Notes: a model not told the origin generated them from the sequence alone. DNA of 64,000 nt from Litorivivens sp041624475 (GCF_041624475.1 NZ_JBFJUX010000014.1:31229-95228); one strand, 5' to 3'; positions 52,261-59,894 are shown, counted from the stretch's first letter. Made by a program: numbers and translations.

Positions 52261-52680
52261 TCATAGCGATTTGAGTATTGTGGTGAATGCTTTTCTGCCG
52301 TGATTGGGGTTGTCTTTTATCATGCTGATGGGCGACATTCCCAGAGAATAATCTTCGTAGCCCTCAGTAATCTCAGCGATGCTCTTATCGTCGAGTAACT
52401 TAAAAGCCATTGACCAGTCGGCAAATGCTCTTTGCTCAATGTTACCCTGATAGAAAATCTTCACACTGGTGTGTCGTTCGTCACGGGAAATAACGTTAAA
52501 CAATTCTTTGACCGGGCCTTCCTCGCCCTCGAGAATCTGCATAATCTCGCGATCGTGGTAAACCAGCATTCCCGTTATACCAAGCTTTTTATTCTTAATG
52601 CGAGCCAATTCCAGGATGCTGGCGAGCTCTGACTCCGGCAGACCTTTCGGGCTGACGCTGGTATAGAGCAATTCATACAT
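52261..52680 (-). CDS. BLUF-domain blue-light photoreceptor
   Basis: A 139-residue stand-alone BLUF protein. The flavin-pocket residues are all present: Tyr6 (LLYTSVSP), Asn30 (RIKNKKLGITGMLVY), Gln48 (IMQILEGEEGPV), Trp89 and Met91 (FADWSMAF). RDERHTSVKIFYQG is typical. It binds FAD and shifts its hydrogen bonds on blue light. No output domain is attached, so the signal must go to a partner protein. It lies between two copies of the dedA 3' end. Confidence 0.94.
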   Translation of the reverse strand: MYELLYTSVSPKGLPESELASILELARIKNKKLGITGMLVYHDREIMQILEGEEGPVKELFNVISRDERHTSVKIFYQGNIEQRAFADWSMAFKLLDDKSIAEITEGYEDYSLGMSPISMIKDNPNHGRKAFTTILKSL

Positions 52681-52913
52681 GGTGAGCTAGCCTCTTTAAA
52701 ATGGCCGGCAAGGTTTGTCCTGCGCCAGTAGTGTAACCAGCACGAGTGTAAGCGCATCGGCCAGTATGTGAGTTCATTATAGACGAGTTTCCGGCGGTAA
52801 GACCCTCGCAAGCAAGAACGTAAGATACAGCGGGGTGATACTTTCAAGTTGTACCAAATCGATCATGCATTAGGATCACACTAGCAACACCTTGTAGGCA
52901 TTCACAGAGCATC

Positions 52914-53038
52914 GTACCGCTATGGCCGGCACCGGTGGCTTGCCGGTGGCGCGCTATGTGGGTACGACCTGCTTGCCTGCTCCGTTTGGGTTGCAGGGCT
53001 TGGGGCGCTGGTTACCTGGAAGTGGTGTCTTGAGCTAG
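52914..53038 (+). pseudogene. Decayed duplicate of dedA 3' end
   Basis: GCTTGCCGGTGGCGCGCTA, GGGCTTGGGGCGCTGGTT and TTGAGCTAG match the dedA 3' region (52053-52183) at roughly three bases in four or better, continuing into the same hairpin repeat (copy 2). A one-base loss after CTATGTG shifts the frame, and no start or N-terminal part remains. The rest of the 52681-53161 gap holds the BLUF and mscS promoter regions with nothing else recognised. Confidence 0.85.
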
Positions 53039-53063
53039 CCGTGTTCAGTCAGGTGAGTGCGCG

Positions 53064-53095
53064 ATGACGGCGAAATTTTAATCCCTCCGCCCCCT
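53064..53095. repeat. Dispersed hairpin repeat, copy 2
   Basis: GATGACGGCGAAATTTTAATCCCTCCGCCCCC: same TTTTAATCCCTCCG core, with a weaker stem (GGCG/CGCC). It follows the dedA fragment exactly as copy 1 follows dedA, so it was copied in the same duplication. Confidence 0.55.
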
Positions 53096-53161
53096 TGTCT
53101 CGTTGTGTCACTCGGCCTCACAAGCGACTAGACTAAAGGTATTCTAAGATGGAGCTTAACA

Positions 53162-54295
53162 ATGGACGAGACCCTGGAAGTCATGCAGGCAGTGGCCCCG
53201 AGCTGGCTCGAGCAGTGGCTGCCCGCAACAATCGCCTTCGCGCTTCTGGTCATTGTCTGGTTTGTCATACGCAAGGTCTTCAGCGCCCAGAAAGACCACG
53301 GCGCGGATATCCGCTATCGGGAGCAGGGTACTCGGCTGATCTTCCGTCTCTGCGGCGTCGTTCTGCTTATTGCCACCCTCCCCATGAACAACGAGCTACG
53401 CGGCCAGTTGTTTTCCCTTGTTGGTCTGCTGGCCAGTGCTGCCATCGCCCTGTCTTCCACCTCGGTGATGGGCAATCTGATGGCCGGCTTTATGCTGCGC
53501 ACCGTGGACAGCTTCCAGGCCGGAGACTACGTGGAATTTCGTGGGGAACTCGGCCGGGTCTCCCAGCGTGGCCTGCTGCATGTGGAGATCCAGAACGAAA
53601 CCAGCGAGCTAGTCACGGTTCCCAATCTGTTGCTGGTGCAAGAACCCTATAACGTCGTGCGCTCCTCCGGCACCGTCATCTCCGCCGACGTTTCCCTGGG
53701 CTACGAGGTCGATCGCCGGGATGTGGAAGAGGCCCTGTTGGCCGCGATTGCCGCCGCCGAGCTGGATGACGGTTTTGTCCAGATTCGAGAGCTCGGTGAC
53801 TTCTCCATCACCTACCGCGCCAGCGGCTGGCTAGAGGAGGCCGGTATGCTGGTCAGCGCCCGATCCAAGCTGCGCGGTCGCATGCTCGATGCGCTGCACG
53901 ATGCCGAAATCGAAATCGTCTCACCGACTTTTATGAACCAGCGTCGCGTCGAGGGCGATACCAAAGTCATACCGGTCAAGGGTCGCTTCCGCCGGGAGAA
54001 GCACAGCGACGGTCATGCCGAGGAAGTGTTGTTCAGCAAAGCGGAATTGGCCAGCGCGGTCGAAAAGATCGAACGAAAGATGAAGCACCTCAAAGACAAA
54101 CTCAATACAGATTCCGAGTCGGATGAAGATATCGACCGGGATGCGGTCAAGGCGGAACTGGCACAATTAACCGAGGAACTGGAGCAGGCCAGAATCGCCA
54201 ACAAGGAAGAAGACAAGCGCGACGAGAACAAGAAAAAACAGGAAGAGCTTGATCAGAAAGCGCGAGAATCAGAGAAGAAGGACGAGAAAGCCTAG
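53162..54295 (+). CDS. MscS-family mechanosensitive channel
   Basis: A 377-residue channel. Two helices (TIAFALLVIVWFVIRKVF; LIFRLCGVVLLIATLPM) precede the pore helix GLLASAAIALSSTSVMGNLMAGFMLRTVDSFQAGDYVEFRGELGRV, which is the MscS domain, and a beta domain (LVTVPNLLLVQEPYNVVRSSG). The C-terminal 90 residues are a long charged coiled coil (AVEKIERKMKHLKDKLN; ELTEELEQARIANKEEDKRDENKK), unusual for small MscS proteins. Start ATG at 53162. Confidence 0.9.
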   Translation: MDETLEVMQAVAPSWLEQWLPATIAFALLVIVWFVIRKVFSAQKDHGADIRYREQGTRLIFRLCGVVLLIATLPMNNELRGQLFSLVGLLASAAIALSSTSVMGNLMAGFMLRTVDSFQAGDYVEFRGELGRVSQRGLLHVEIQNETSELVTVPNLLLVQEPYNVVRSSGTVISADVSLGYEVDRRDVEEALLAAIAAAELDDGFVQIRELGDFSITYRASGWLEEAGMLVSARSKLRGRMLDALHDAEIEIVSPTFMNQRRVEGDTKVIPVKGRFRREKHSDGHAEEVLFSKAELASAVEKIERKMKHLKDKLNTDSESDEDIDRDAVKAELAQLTEELEQARIANKEEDKRDENKKKQEELDQKARESEKKDEKA

Positions 54296-54387
54296 GGAGC
54301 GGTGAGCTATGCAGGCCTGTTATTCTACTGTTGCACAATGTCGCGCGACACGATACAGTGTGTGCTGTCAACTAAGGAGTCGGTTGA

Positions 54388-54666
54388 TTGATCAAGAGTA
54401 TCAGGCACAAGGGATTGAAAGCTTTCTTCGAAAGAGGAGTCGCCAGAGGCATTCGTGCCGACCATATTGAGCGGTTGCGCGATCGCTTGACTGTGCTGGA
54501 TGCGGCCACCTGTCTGGATGATATCGCGGCGAGTAATTGGGGGCTGCATCCGCTTACAGGAAAGTTGAAAGGCCATTATGCCATCAAGGTCTCAGGGAAT
54601 TGGCGGCTGTTTTTCGAATTTCGGGACGGAAATGTTTATCTATTGGACTACGATGACTATCATTAA
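54388..54666 (+). CDS. higB: HigB-type (RelE superfamily) toxin
   Basis: A 92-residue RelE-fold toxin beginning at TTG (MIKSIRHKGLKAFFERGVARGI), with AAGGAG 9 bases upstream. The C-terminus KGHYAIKVSGNWRLFFEFRDGNVYLLDYDDYH is the family signature. It should cleave ribosome-bound mRNA. The antitoxin follows after 14 bp, giving the toxin-first higBA order. Confidence 0.93.
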   Translation: MIKSIRHKGLKAFFERGVARGIRADHIERLRDRLTVLDAATCLDDIAASNWGLHPLTGKLKGHYAIKVSGNWRLFFEFRDGNVYLLDYDDYH

Positions 54667-54680
54667 GCGGAGAGAATGCC

Positions 54681-54956
54681 ATGCCTATGCATAAGCCTTC
54701 CCATCCCGGACGGATTCTCCGGCAGCGTCTGATCGAAGATGAAGATGGGCAAAAGATAAACAGCGTTGCCACCGTAGCGGAGCAGATTGGTTGCCATCGC
54801 AATACCCTGAACCGTGTGATTAACGGCAGCGCCTCATTAACACCTGATATGGCGCTCGCGCTGGAACTCATTGGTGCAGGTAAAGCCGAGTTCTGGTTGG
54901 CCATGCAGGCCAGCTATGATCTGTTTCAGCTGCGCCAGGCGCGCAGTGCTGCGTAG
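54681..54956 (+). CDS. higA: HigA-type antitoxin (XRE family)
   Basis: A 91-residue XRE helix-turn-helix antitoxin: HPGRILRQRLIEDEDG, SVATVAEQIGCHRNTLNRVINGSASLTPDMALALELIG and FWLAMQASYDLFQLR. It neutralises HigB and represses the operon promoter. Partner gene is 14 bp upstream. Confidence 0.94.
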   Translation: MPMHKPSHPGRILRQRLIEDEDGQKINSVATVAEQIGCHRNTLNRVINGSASLTPDMALALELIGAGKAEFWLAMQASYDLFQLRQARSAA

Positions 54957-54966
54957 TTGAAAGGTA

Positions 54967-55005
54967 GGGACGAGAGATCAATTTTTAATCCCTCCGTCCC
55001 CTTTT
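54967..55005. repeat. Dispersed hairpin repeat, copy 3
   Basis: GGGACGAGAGATCAATTTTTAATCCCTCCGTCCCC: the left arm GGGACG pairs with CGTCCC. It lies directly after higA. Confidence 0.6.
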
Positions 55006-55012
55006 TCTCGAA

Positions 55013-55037
55013 GTTTTAATCCCTCCGTCCCCTTTTT
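55013..55037. repeat. Dispersed hairpin repeat, copy 4 (half)
   Basis: GTTTTAATCCCTCCGTCCCC followed by six T repeats the right half of copy 3, 32 bp away. It lies 8 bp before the ATPase stop (minus strand) and could serve as its terminator. Confidence 0.55.
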
Positions 55038-55044
55038 TCTGCCC

Positions 55045-56571
55045 TCACAACTGCTGGTTCTCGATAAAGCACCTCATATCATTGATTGACGCCTGTAATT
55101 GCCCATCTGTATATCTTGCATTATGAGTGTTTTCTGGATGATGAATCTGATGGCGAATGTACTCGCTGAGTATTTTCTGTTCTGATATTAAGTCTCCGTT
55201 TCTCTTAATCCGTATATACTCAATTGTCTCTTTTCCGTCTTTGTAGTCAGCCAGTAGTTCTTCGCTCTCAATAAATCCGTACAACTCATTATGATATTCA
55301 TCGTTTGATTCGCCGAAAGCCAAAAAGTTAACTTCGTTCAACGATGGATATGGGAGCTCGTTTTTCTCCACAGAAACAACTTCTTTAGATTGCTCGCTTT
55401 TTATGAGTTTTAGATGATCAAATTGCAGCATTTTTACAATTGAGGGGCTGTGAGTAGTCAATAAAACCTGGGTATTGTCAGCCTTGGATAACTCAATAAA
55501 TGCTTCAATAAGCTTTCTCTGGTGGCTAGGGTGCTGTGATGTTTCCGGCTCTTCAATTGCATAGATTATGTCAGGGGAATTGCTTTCAGCTTTTCTTCTT
55601 TCTGCCTCTGCACGGAAGAAATTCAGGAGTACAAGCCGCTTAACACCGCTTCCTCTTTTATTGATTGGTATGTCTTCGTCGCCAGTAATTGAAACGCTTT
55701 TGAAAACATCAGCCCATTTCAAACTATCTGGGCTAGGGATAACAGGATTTAAGCTGTTTGCTATCTCCGGATTCATTTCGTTCAGCTTTTCCAAGGTTTG
55801 ATCTGCAACCTCTTTTAGCTTTTTCTCCACCTCGGCCGCCACTTGATTCAAGCTATTCATGAGTCCCTGATCTTTCAATATCTCTTGAACTGCCAATTTC
55901 ATTGGGTTCTGGATTTCATTATCCCCATCACTATTTTTTCGGTCTGACTGAAAAAGCGAGTATAGAGGAAGGAATGTTTTCAGTTGATCCCATGTGTTCT
56001 TGGCGTCAATTTTTGAAAGTTCTATCTCAATCTCTTTCAAGTCAAGGTTTTCAGAGTAAAATTCCCATATTGCCTTCCGGACTTCAGAATTCTTGGTTTT
56101 ATCCCCGCAAACCATTTCATCTGTGAGAAGCCCCCTAAGATCTGCTTGTTTTTTTAGTAGAAGCTCTGAACATGAAGGGTTAGTCGGATGGTAAGCTTTT
56201 ACGAAAACCTTTTCTTTTCCGGCGTTTGGATACTTCTTAATAATGGTAAGCTTGCCTTCTTGATCTAGTAGGTATTCATCTTCTAAGCGAGTAGGGTTGG
56301 TTGCATCGATGGTCAGTTCGGCTGGCAGATCTCCGAAAACGACGCCTATTTTTATCTCAGATTCTCCCTCTTCTTTAGCTTTCTTATTAATATCATCTTT
56401 GTCCAATTTGATGATGCCCTTGCCTTCATTGAAGAAGATATCTAGAGCCTCAAGAATGGTTGATTTGCCAATATCATTTCTTCCAACAAATACACTCAGG
56501 TCATCAAAATCAATAGAAATCTCGTCTTTGTATGATCTGAAGTTCGAGAGAATGAGCTTTTCAATTTTCAT
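55045..56571 (-). CDS. ABC-type ATPase with C-terminal HEPN-like motif (putative defence ATPase)
   Basis: A 508-residue protein. Residues 1-60 hold FRSYKDEISIDFDDLSVFVG and Walker A GRNDIGKST (30-38). A helical region spans about 200-270; the ABC signature KRGSGVKRL is at 305-313, Walker B DIIYAIEEPETSQHP at 334-348 and the switch His in LLTTHSPS at 374. This is the OLD/RecF-like AAA_15/21 type, but no TOPRIM nuclease follows. The last 90 residues contain YIRHQIHHPEN, an R-x4-H pattern (Arg473, His478) as in HEPN RNases. The gene is AT-rich compared with its neighbours. An antiphage or abortive-infection role is inferred. Confidence 0.85.
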   Translation of the reverse strand: MKIEKLILSNFRSYKDEISIDFDDLSVFVGRNDIGKSTILEALDIFFNEGKGIIKLDKDDINKKAKEEGESEIKIGVVFGDLPAELTIDATNPTRLEDEYLLDQEGKLTIIKKYPNAGKEKVFVKAYHPTNPSCSELLLKKQADLRGLLTDEMVCGDKTKNSEVRKAIWEFYSENLDLKEIEIELSKIDAKNTWDQLKTFLPLYSLFQSDRKNSDGDNEIQNPMKLAVQEILKDQGLMNSLNQVAAEVEKKLKEVADQTLEKLNEMNPEIANSLNPVIPSPDSLKWADVFKSVSITGDEDIPINKRGSGVKRLVLLNFFRAEAERRKAESNSPDIIYAIEEPETSQHPSHQRKLIEAFIELSKADNTQVLLTTHSPSIVKMLQFDHLKLIKSEQSKEVVSVEKNELPYPSLNEVNFLAFGESNDEYHNELYGFIESEELLADYKDGKETIEYIRIKRNGDLISEQKILSEYIRHQIHHPENTHNARYTDGQLQASINDMRCFIENQQL

Positions 56572-57232
56572 TCTTAAATCTTCCTTAATTTGGGGGCCGG
56601 CAGCGGACTGATTTTTTGCCTGGCAGAAAATTATGCGTGCCGCCTACGTCTGGTCATCTTGGTCGGAGCGAAACAAAGGTGGCTAAGTATTACCCATTGC
56701 TATCTTGCTATTGGTCTAGTATTGGACATGTTTTTGTCGCAGATACAAAAAAGCCCCATCCTTTCGGACGGGGCTTTCTGATTCTTACCACTCATCAACG
56801 ACACGTCCGTATCTCGCTAATGAAAATCTCCCCAATTAGGGCCACAGACGATATCTAACCCCGCGAGGAATGGGGCTTTCGGAGATTTGGAGCGTTAGAG
56901 AAGATATCAATTTAGCGTTTGTCATAATATTCCCTTTAAAATCAATGCGATGGCGGTTCGCTTATTTCGGGCGAGACCCGGAAAATAGTGCCCTCTGAAG
57001 CGGCTTCAGCTCCAATATCGCCGGTTGCTGGCCATGGTAAAGGGAAATAGCAGCCGTTTGTAGTTGTATGGCCGATTTTTCCAGCCGCCCTTACCGCATA
57101 CTGTTAAAAATTTAGGCTACTTGCATTCGGAGGTTTGATTCATCCAACTAGCTCGCCTGTGCGAAAGCTGGTTGAATTGCATCACTTCTGTGCCAAGTGT
57201 ATATCATGTGTACTCATTGGAGAGTAAGCACC
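56572..57232. other. Long non-coding gap with structured region
   Basis: About 660 bp without a supported gene. Besides the terminator at 56747, AAATCTCC (56824-56831) and GGAGATTT (56881-56888) pair around an inner AACCCC/GGGGCTT hairpin. Read on the minus strand, this structure and the terminator make up a 140-nt unit resembling a small RNA. Alternatively it is the relic 3' end of a lost gene (a minus-strand frame ends ...YGRVVDEW-stop). A further imperfect hairpin occurs at about 57138-57175. Confidence 0.4.
56747..56776 (-). terminator. Intrinsic terminator on the minus strand
   Basis: On the minus strand: GCCCCGTCC-GAAA-GGATGGGGC followed by TTTTTT, a stable GNRA-capped hairpin with one mismatch. 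It ends transcription before the ATPase gene, so the ATPase must have its own promoter. Confidence 0.75.
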
Positions 57233-57499
57233 ATGTCATTTTCAATAGATGCGAAGATAGAAAGGTGGGGGAATGGCCTCGGATTGCGAGTGTCAGGCCC
57301 TTTACGCGATGTGCCTCAGTTCATTGAAAACTCGCCCGTCACCGTCGAGGTGTTTGAAGACGGATTTACTGTCAAAAAAGCCACAGCATCCATTAAGAAC
57401 CTGCAATATACAGAGGATCAGCTAATAGCTGGGCTCAATCCAAACACCGCTCATTGCGAGCTTTTAGCGCTCCCTATCCAGGGTGAATTTTCTGAATGA
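57233..57499 (+). CDS. mazE: MazE/AbrB-type antitoxin
   Basis: An 88-residue protein: FSIDAKIERWGNGLGLRVSG is the swapped-hairpin AbrB DNA-binding domain of MazE, and VTVEVFEDGFTVKK ends it; the C-terminus would bind MazF. GGAG lies upstream of the ATG at 57233, and a partial palindrome GTATATCATGTGTAC at 57199-57213 may be its operator. The expected toxin gene is only a fragment. Confidence 0.85.
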   Translation: MSFSIDAKIERWGNGLGLRVSGPLRDVPQFIENSPVTVEVFEDGFTVKKATASIKNLQYTEDQLIAGLNPNTAHCELLALPIQGEFSE

Positions 57500-57567
57500 T
57501 TGGCAGATCCACACGGGAGCGAGAAGCTATTTTGAGGCTCGATTTTGAGCGAACTAAAGGCAAGTAA
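57496..57567 (+). pseudogene. Truncated mazF remnant
   Basis: An ATG overlapping the mazE stop (ATGA) opens a 23-codon frame containing EAILRLDFERTKGK, which aligns with the MazF N-terminus (GDIVWLDFDPTKG). It ends at TAA at 57565, and no further MazF-like sequence follows. The position and overlap are those of a normal mazEF pair. The toxin appears inactivated by truncation. Confidence 0.6.
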
Positions 57568-57771
57568 ATCGGCTAATATCGTCTGGCGAAAGTGTTGCTT
57601 AGCAAGGCCTACAATCAGAAAACAAGCTTACCGATTTGTGCGCCACATCCTTTATTATATTTACGCTATAATAATTCTATGTCTTTGAATTATAACAAAA
57701 TAATTCTATTCTTGTAAGCTGTTGTGATCTCGCCATTTGCGGTAGTTTCACTCTTGGCCGGGAGCGAAACG

Positions 57772-57807
57772 ATGAAAAAGTACACCCCGTTACATCATTA
57801 TGAATAG
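57772..57807 (+). CDS. Possible 11-codon leader peptide
   Basis: GGGAG then an ATG at 57772 gives MKKYTPLHHYE-stop, whose stop lies inside the first codons of the phosphatase gene (57800). It could couple translation, or be a relic. Evidence is only the good ribosome-binding site and the overlap. Confidence 0.3.
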   Translation: MKKYTPLHHYE

Positions 57808-58645
57808 CCCTATCGAAAAGCCTGCAGCAGTAAGCGAGCAGATTTTATTGGGGGGCTTCGCGAAACACCGCACTTTCGAGATAAATAACTCCGGGCGGGA
57901 TATCGTGGTCGGCGACATCCATGGGCATTTCAGAATGCTGAGCAAGGCGCTTGAGGCTATTAGCTTCAACACCGAGATTGACAGGCTATTTGCTCTGGGT
58001 GATTTAGTCGATCGAGGCCCTGAATCGATTGCAGCGCTCGATTGGTTGAAAAAGCCCTGGTTCTACTCGGTGCTTGGCAATCATTGTCTAAGTCATATCC
58101 TGCAGCATGAGAATTCTAGGCCCATTGGCTATGATCCAATTCAGGCCTCTTGGCTAAAGCAGCTGCAAGAGATTGAAAACGACGATGGCTGGGTCTCGAA
58201 CTGCGATCCGATGAAGTATTCCCAACTCATTGGTGAGCTAAAAAAGCTTCCGGTAGCTATAACGCTCCAATCAAAGCGAGGGCCAATTGGATTAGTTCAC
58301 GCAGAATTATCTTTTCATTACGACAGTTGGAGTTCTCTGGTCTCTGCTATCGATGGCGGTGATTTTAAAGCGCTTGATATCTGGCGAGCGATTTGGGCTC
58401 AGCACTTTGAGTTACGCCCGATTGAAACGCGTAGCGAGGCGAAATATTGGGTTCCGGACGTTATCGCAATATTTCACGGCCACAATATTCCTTGGTACCA
58501 AAAACCTTTCTCCATCGCCAACCGACATTACATTGATACGGGAGCTTTTTTGAGGCCTTATCGGGGTGAAGGTGGATTCACACTTGTTGATATTGAATGT
58601 CCTGACACGCCGCTCTTGGCCAGCTGGTGGCCCGACCATGAGTAG
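57800..58645 (+). CDS. PPP-type metallophosphoesterase (lambda phosphatase-like)
   Basis: A 281-residue serine/threonine-phosphatase-type enzyme. Metal-binding motifs are VVGDIHGHFRML, LGDLVDRGPESI, VLGNHCLSH, VHAELSFHYD and FHGHNIPWYQKP, in the order of PrpA/lambda phosphatase. It would dephosphorylate a protein or nucleotide in the cytoplasm. The ATPase and antitoxin genes around it suggest an accessory function; it is convergent with the DUF2384 gene by 5 bp. Confidence 0.9.
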   Translation: MNSPIEKPAAVSEQILLGGFAKHRTFEINNSGRDIVVGDIHGHFRMLSKALEAISFNTEIDRLFALGDLVDRGPESIAALDWLKKPWFYSVLGNHCLSHILQHENSRPIGYDPIQASWLKQLQEIENDDGWVSNCDPMKYSQLIGELKKLPVAITLQSKRGPIGLVHAELSFHYDSWSSLVSAIDGGDFKALDIWRAIWAQHFELRPIETRSEAKYWVPDVIAIFHGHNIPWYQKPFSIANRHYIDTGAFLRPYRGEGGFTLVDIECPDTPLLASWWPDHE

Positions 58646-58650
58646 CCGTA

Positions 58651-59085
58651 TCAGGAAAAATCACCATATTCGACTTTGCGCAGCGTAACGCGTACCAATT
58701 TTCGGCCTTCAAAGGTGTCGCATAAGTCGGCCGGACGTTTACCGCCGAGTGCAGGCAGTATTGAGGATAGCCACTCGTTGGCGAGATCACGGCTCTTGAA
58801 AACGAGGGCAGCTTCACTTATCAATCGCAACAAGTCCAAAATACTTTCGGAGTCTGTCTTGTTGAGGCGCTTACGACGATAAAAACGATTGAGATTGGCG
58901 GACTTTACTTCCAGGATTTTCGCGAACAATTCCCGGTGACCAAGAACCTCGATAGCTTCGCGTACGACCGCCCCAGGTAGTCCCGCGCGAACTGCGCCAA
59001 TGAAGGTGAGGCTGTTCTCGAAAACTGAGACGGGAATGTCGATACCCCATAATTGTGTTGATTGGGTGATGTGCGATTGTTTCAT
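58651..59085 (-). CDS. Xre/MbcA/ParS-type antitoxin (DUF2384), orphan
   Basis: A 144-residue protein with helix-turn-helix-like N-terminus (FAKILEVKSANLNRFYRRKRLN) and the DUF2384 C-terminal motif ALVFKSRDLANEWLSS, LGGKRPADLCDTFEGRKLVRVTLRKVEYGDFS. GGAG 7 bases upstream sets the ATG at 59085. These antitoxins are normally followed by a RES-domain toxin (NAD-degrading), but here the next sequence is the 3' end of the oppositely directed phosphatase. So it is unpaired. Confidence 0.85.
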   Translation of the reverse strand: MKQSHITQSTQLWGIDIPVSVFENSLTFIGAVRAGLPGAVVREAIEVLGHRELFAKILEVKSANLNRFYRRKRLNKTDSESILDLLRLISEAALVFKSRDLANEWLSSILPALGGKRPADLCDTFEGRKLVRVTLRKVEYGDFS

Positions 59086-59342
59086 ACCTAACTCCTGCCG
59101 TATACGTCTCACTAAGGTTACTAGGGCTATTGATATGTATCATATTGGGTGTATCTACCTGATGTCACCAGCATACGATGGTCTCTGAAGTTATCGCTGA
59201 GGAGTACTTGACGACTAACTCATTAACGAGAATAGGGATTTTGCCGGCGATCGGGCGTGCGGCGGGTTGTTATGCCAAGCATGGTGTTATTTTTTTAAGA
59301 CGTTTAGGCGAGACCTAAAACCCGATTGGCTGACTGTAAGGG

Positions 59343-59374
59343 TTGACCCTCTACCTAGGTTAAGGGTTTACTTT
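59343..59374 (+). promoter_or_regulatory. MerR-type metal-responsive promoter
   Basis: TTGACC (-35, 59343-59348) precedes the near-perfect palindrome ACCCTCTACCTAGGTTAAGGGT (59346-59367), giving a long -35/-10 spacer of 18-20 bp to TTTACT or TACTTT. This is the architecture of promoters activated by MerR-family metal sensors. It drives the Cus-like operon. No merR-family gene is in the window. The rest of 59086-59414 shows nothing else. Confidence 0.65.
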
Positions 59375-59414
59375 AAACAGAAATGAATACTTCTTTGGGC
59401 GCTGAGACACCACG

Positions 59415-59807
59415 TTGAAACGCAACCGGCTCTTACTGGCATTATCCCTCCTCCTGAGCTTGCTGATTCAAGCTCAGGGCGTGTTTGCGTGTCAGATTGA
59501 CGAGTCACATAGCGGTGCCATGGAGCATTGCTGTTGCGACACCGACACCTCCGAGCCGATGACTGCCGGCTCAGGCTGCTGTGATTTTGGCGTAGAGTGG
59601 CAGGTAACCGGGAGCGACCCGGACGACCGCTATGATGCGTTGTTTTTGGATATTCAGCCTTTACTGAAGCTCCCTCCCACTGCGCTAGCGTCGCTTCCGC
59701 TGTTGCCTTACCGCACCCTACAGGCCGTTTCCCGCCTCAAGCCCGAGCCACGCGCTTCGCCAACTGGGCGCAGCACCTATCTGACGACACTTCGACTCCG
59801 CATTTAA
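59415..59807 (+). CDS. Small exported Cys-rich protein, first gene of metal efflux operon
   Basis: A 130-residue protein starting at TTG (MKRNRLLLALSLLLSLLIQAQGVFAC): signal peptide about 1-25. The mature N-terminus contains a cysteine cluster HCCCDTD...GSGCCDFGVE likely to bind copper or a similar metal. The C-terminal half is proline- and leucine-rich. Proteins of this layout often precede cusCBA-like genes. No recognised domain. It lies 35 bp after the MerR-type promoter. Confidence 0.72.
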   Translation: MKRNRLLLALSLLLSLLIQAQGVFACQIDESHSGAMEHCCCDTDTSEPMTAGSGCCDFGVEWQVTGSDPDDRYDALFLDIQPLLKLPPTALASLPLLPYRTLQAVSRLKPEPRASPTGRSTYLTTLRLRI

Positions 59808-59894
59808 ACATTCCTCACCAAAAGGCTGCCTTATCGCAGCCGGATTGCCTGTGCGCAGAAAAAGCGCGCTACACCCAATCTCAAGGTGAGAACG

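Noticed and set aside
53149..53652. Long Arg/Gly-rich frame overlapping the mscS start
   Set aside because: It overlaps a clear MscS reading frame, has no domain match and atypical residue content.
52217..55037. CRISPR array from the repeated TTTTAATCCCTCCG sequence
   Set aside because: The copies are irregularly spaced, unequal in length and located at gene ends; no spacers or cas genes.
55045..56571. OLD-family nuclease annotation
   Set aside because: The ATPase half matches, but no TOPRIM residues follow; the C-terminus is HEPN-like instead.
56590..56858. Possible tRNA gene near the terminator at 56747
   Set aside because: The terminator looks like those after tRNAs, but no cloverleaf, T-loop or acceptor stem could be built from the flanks.
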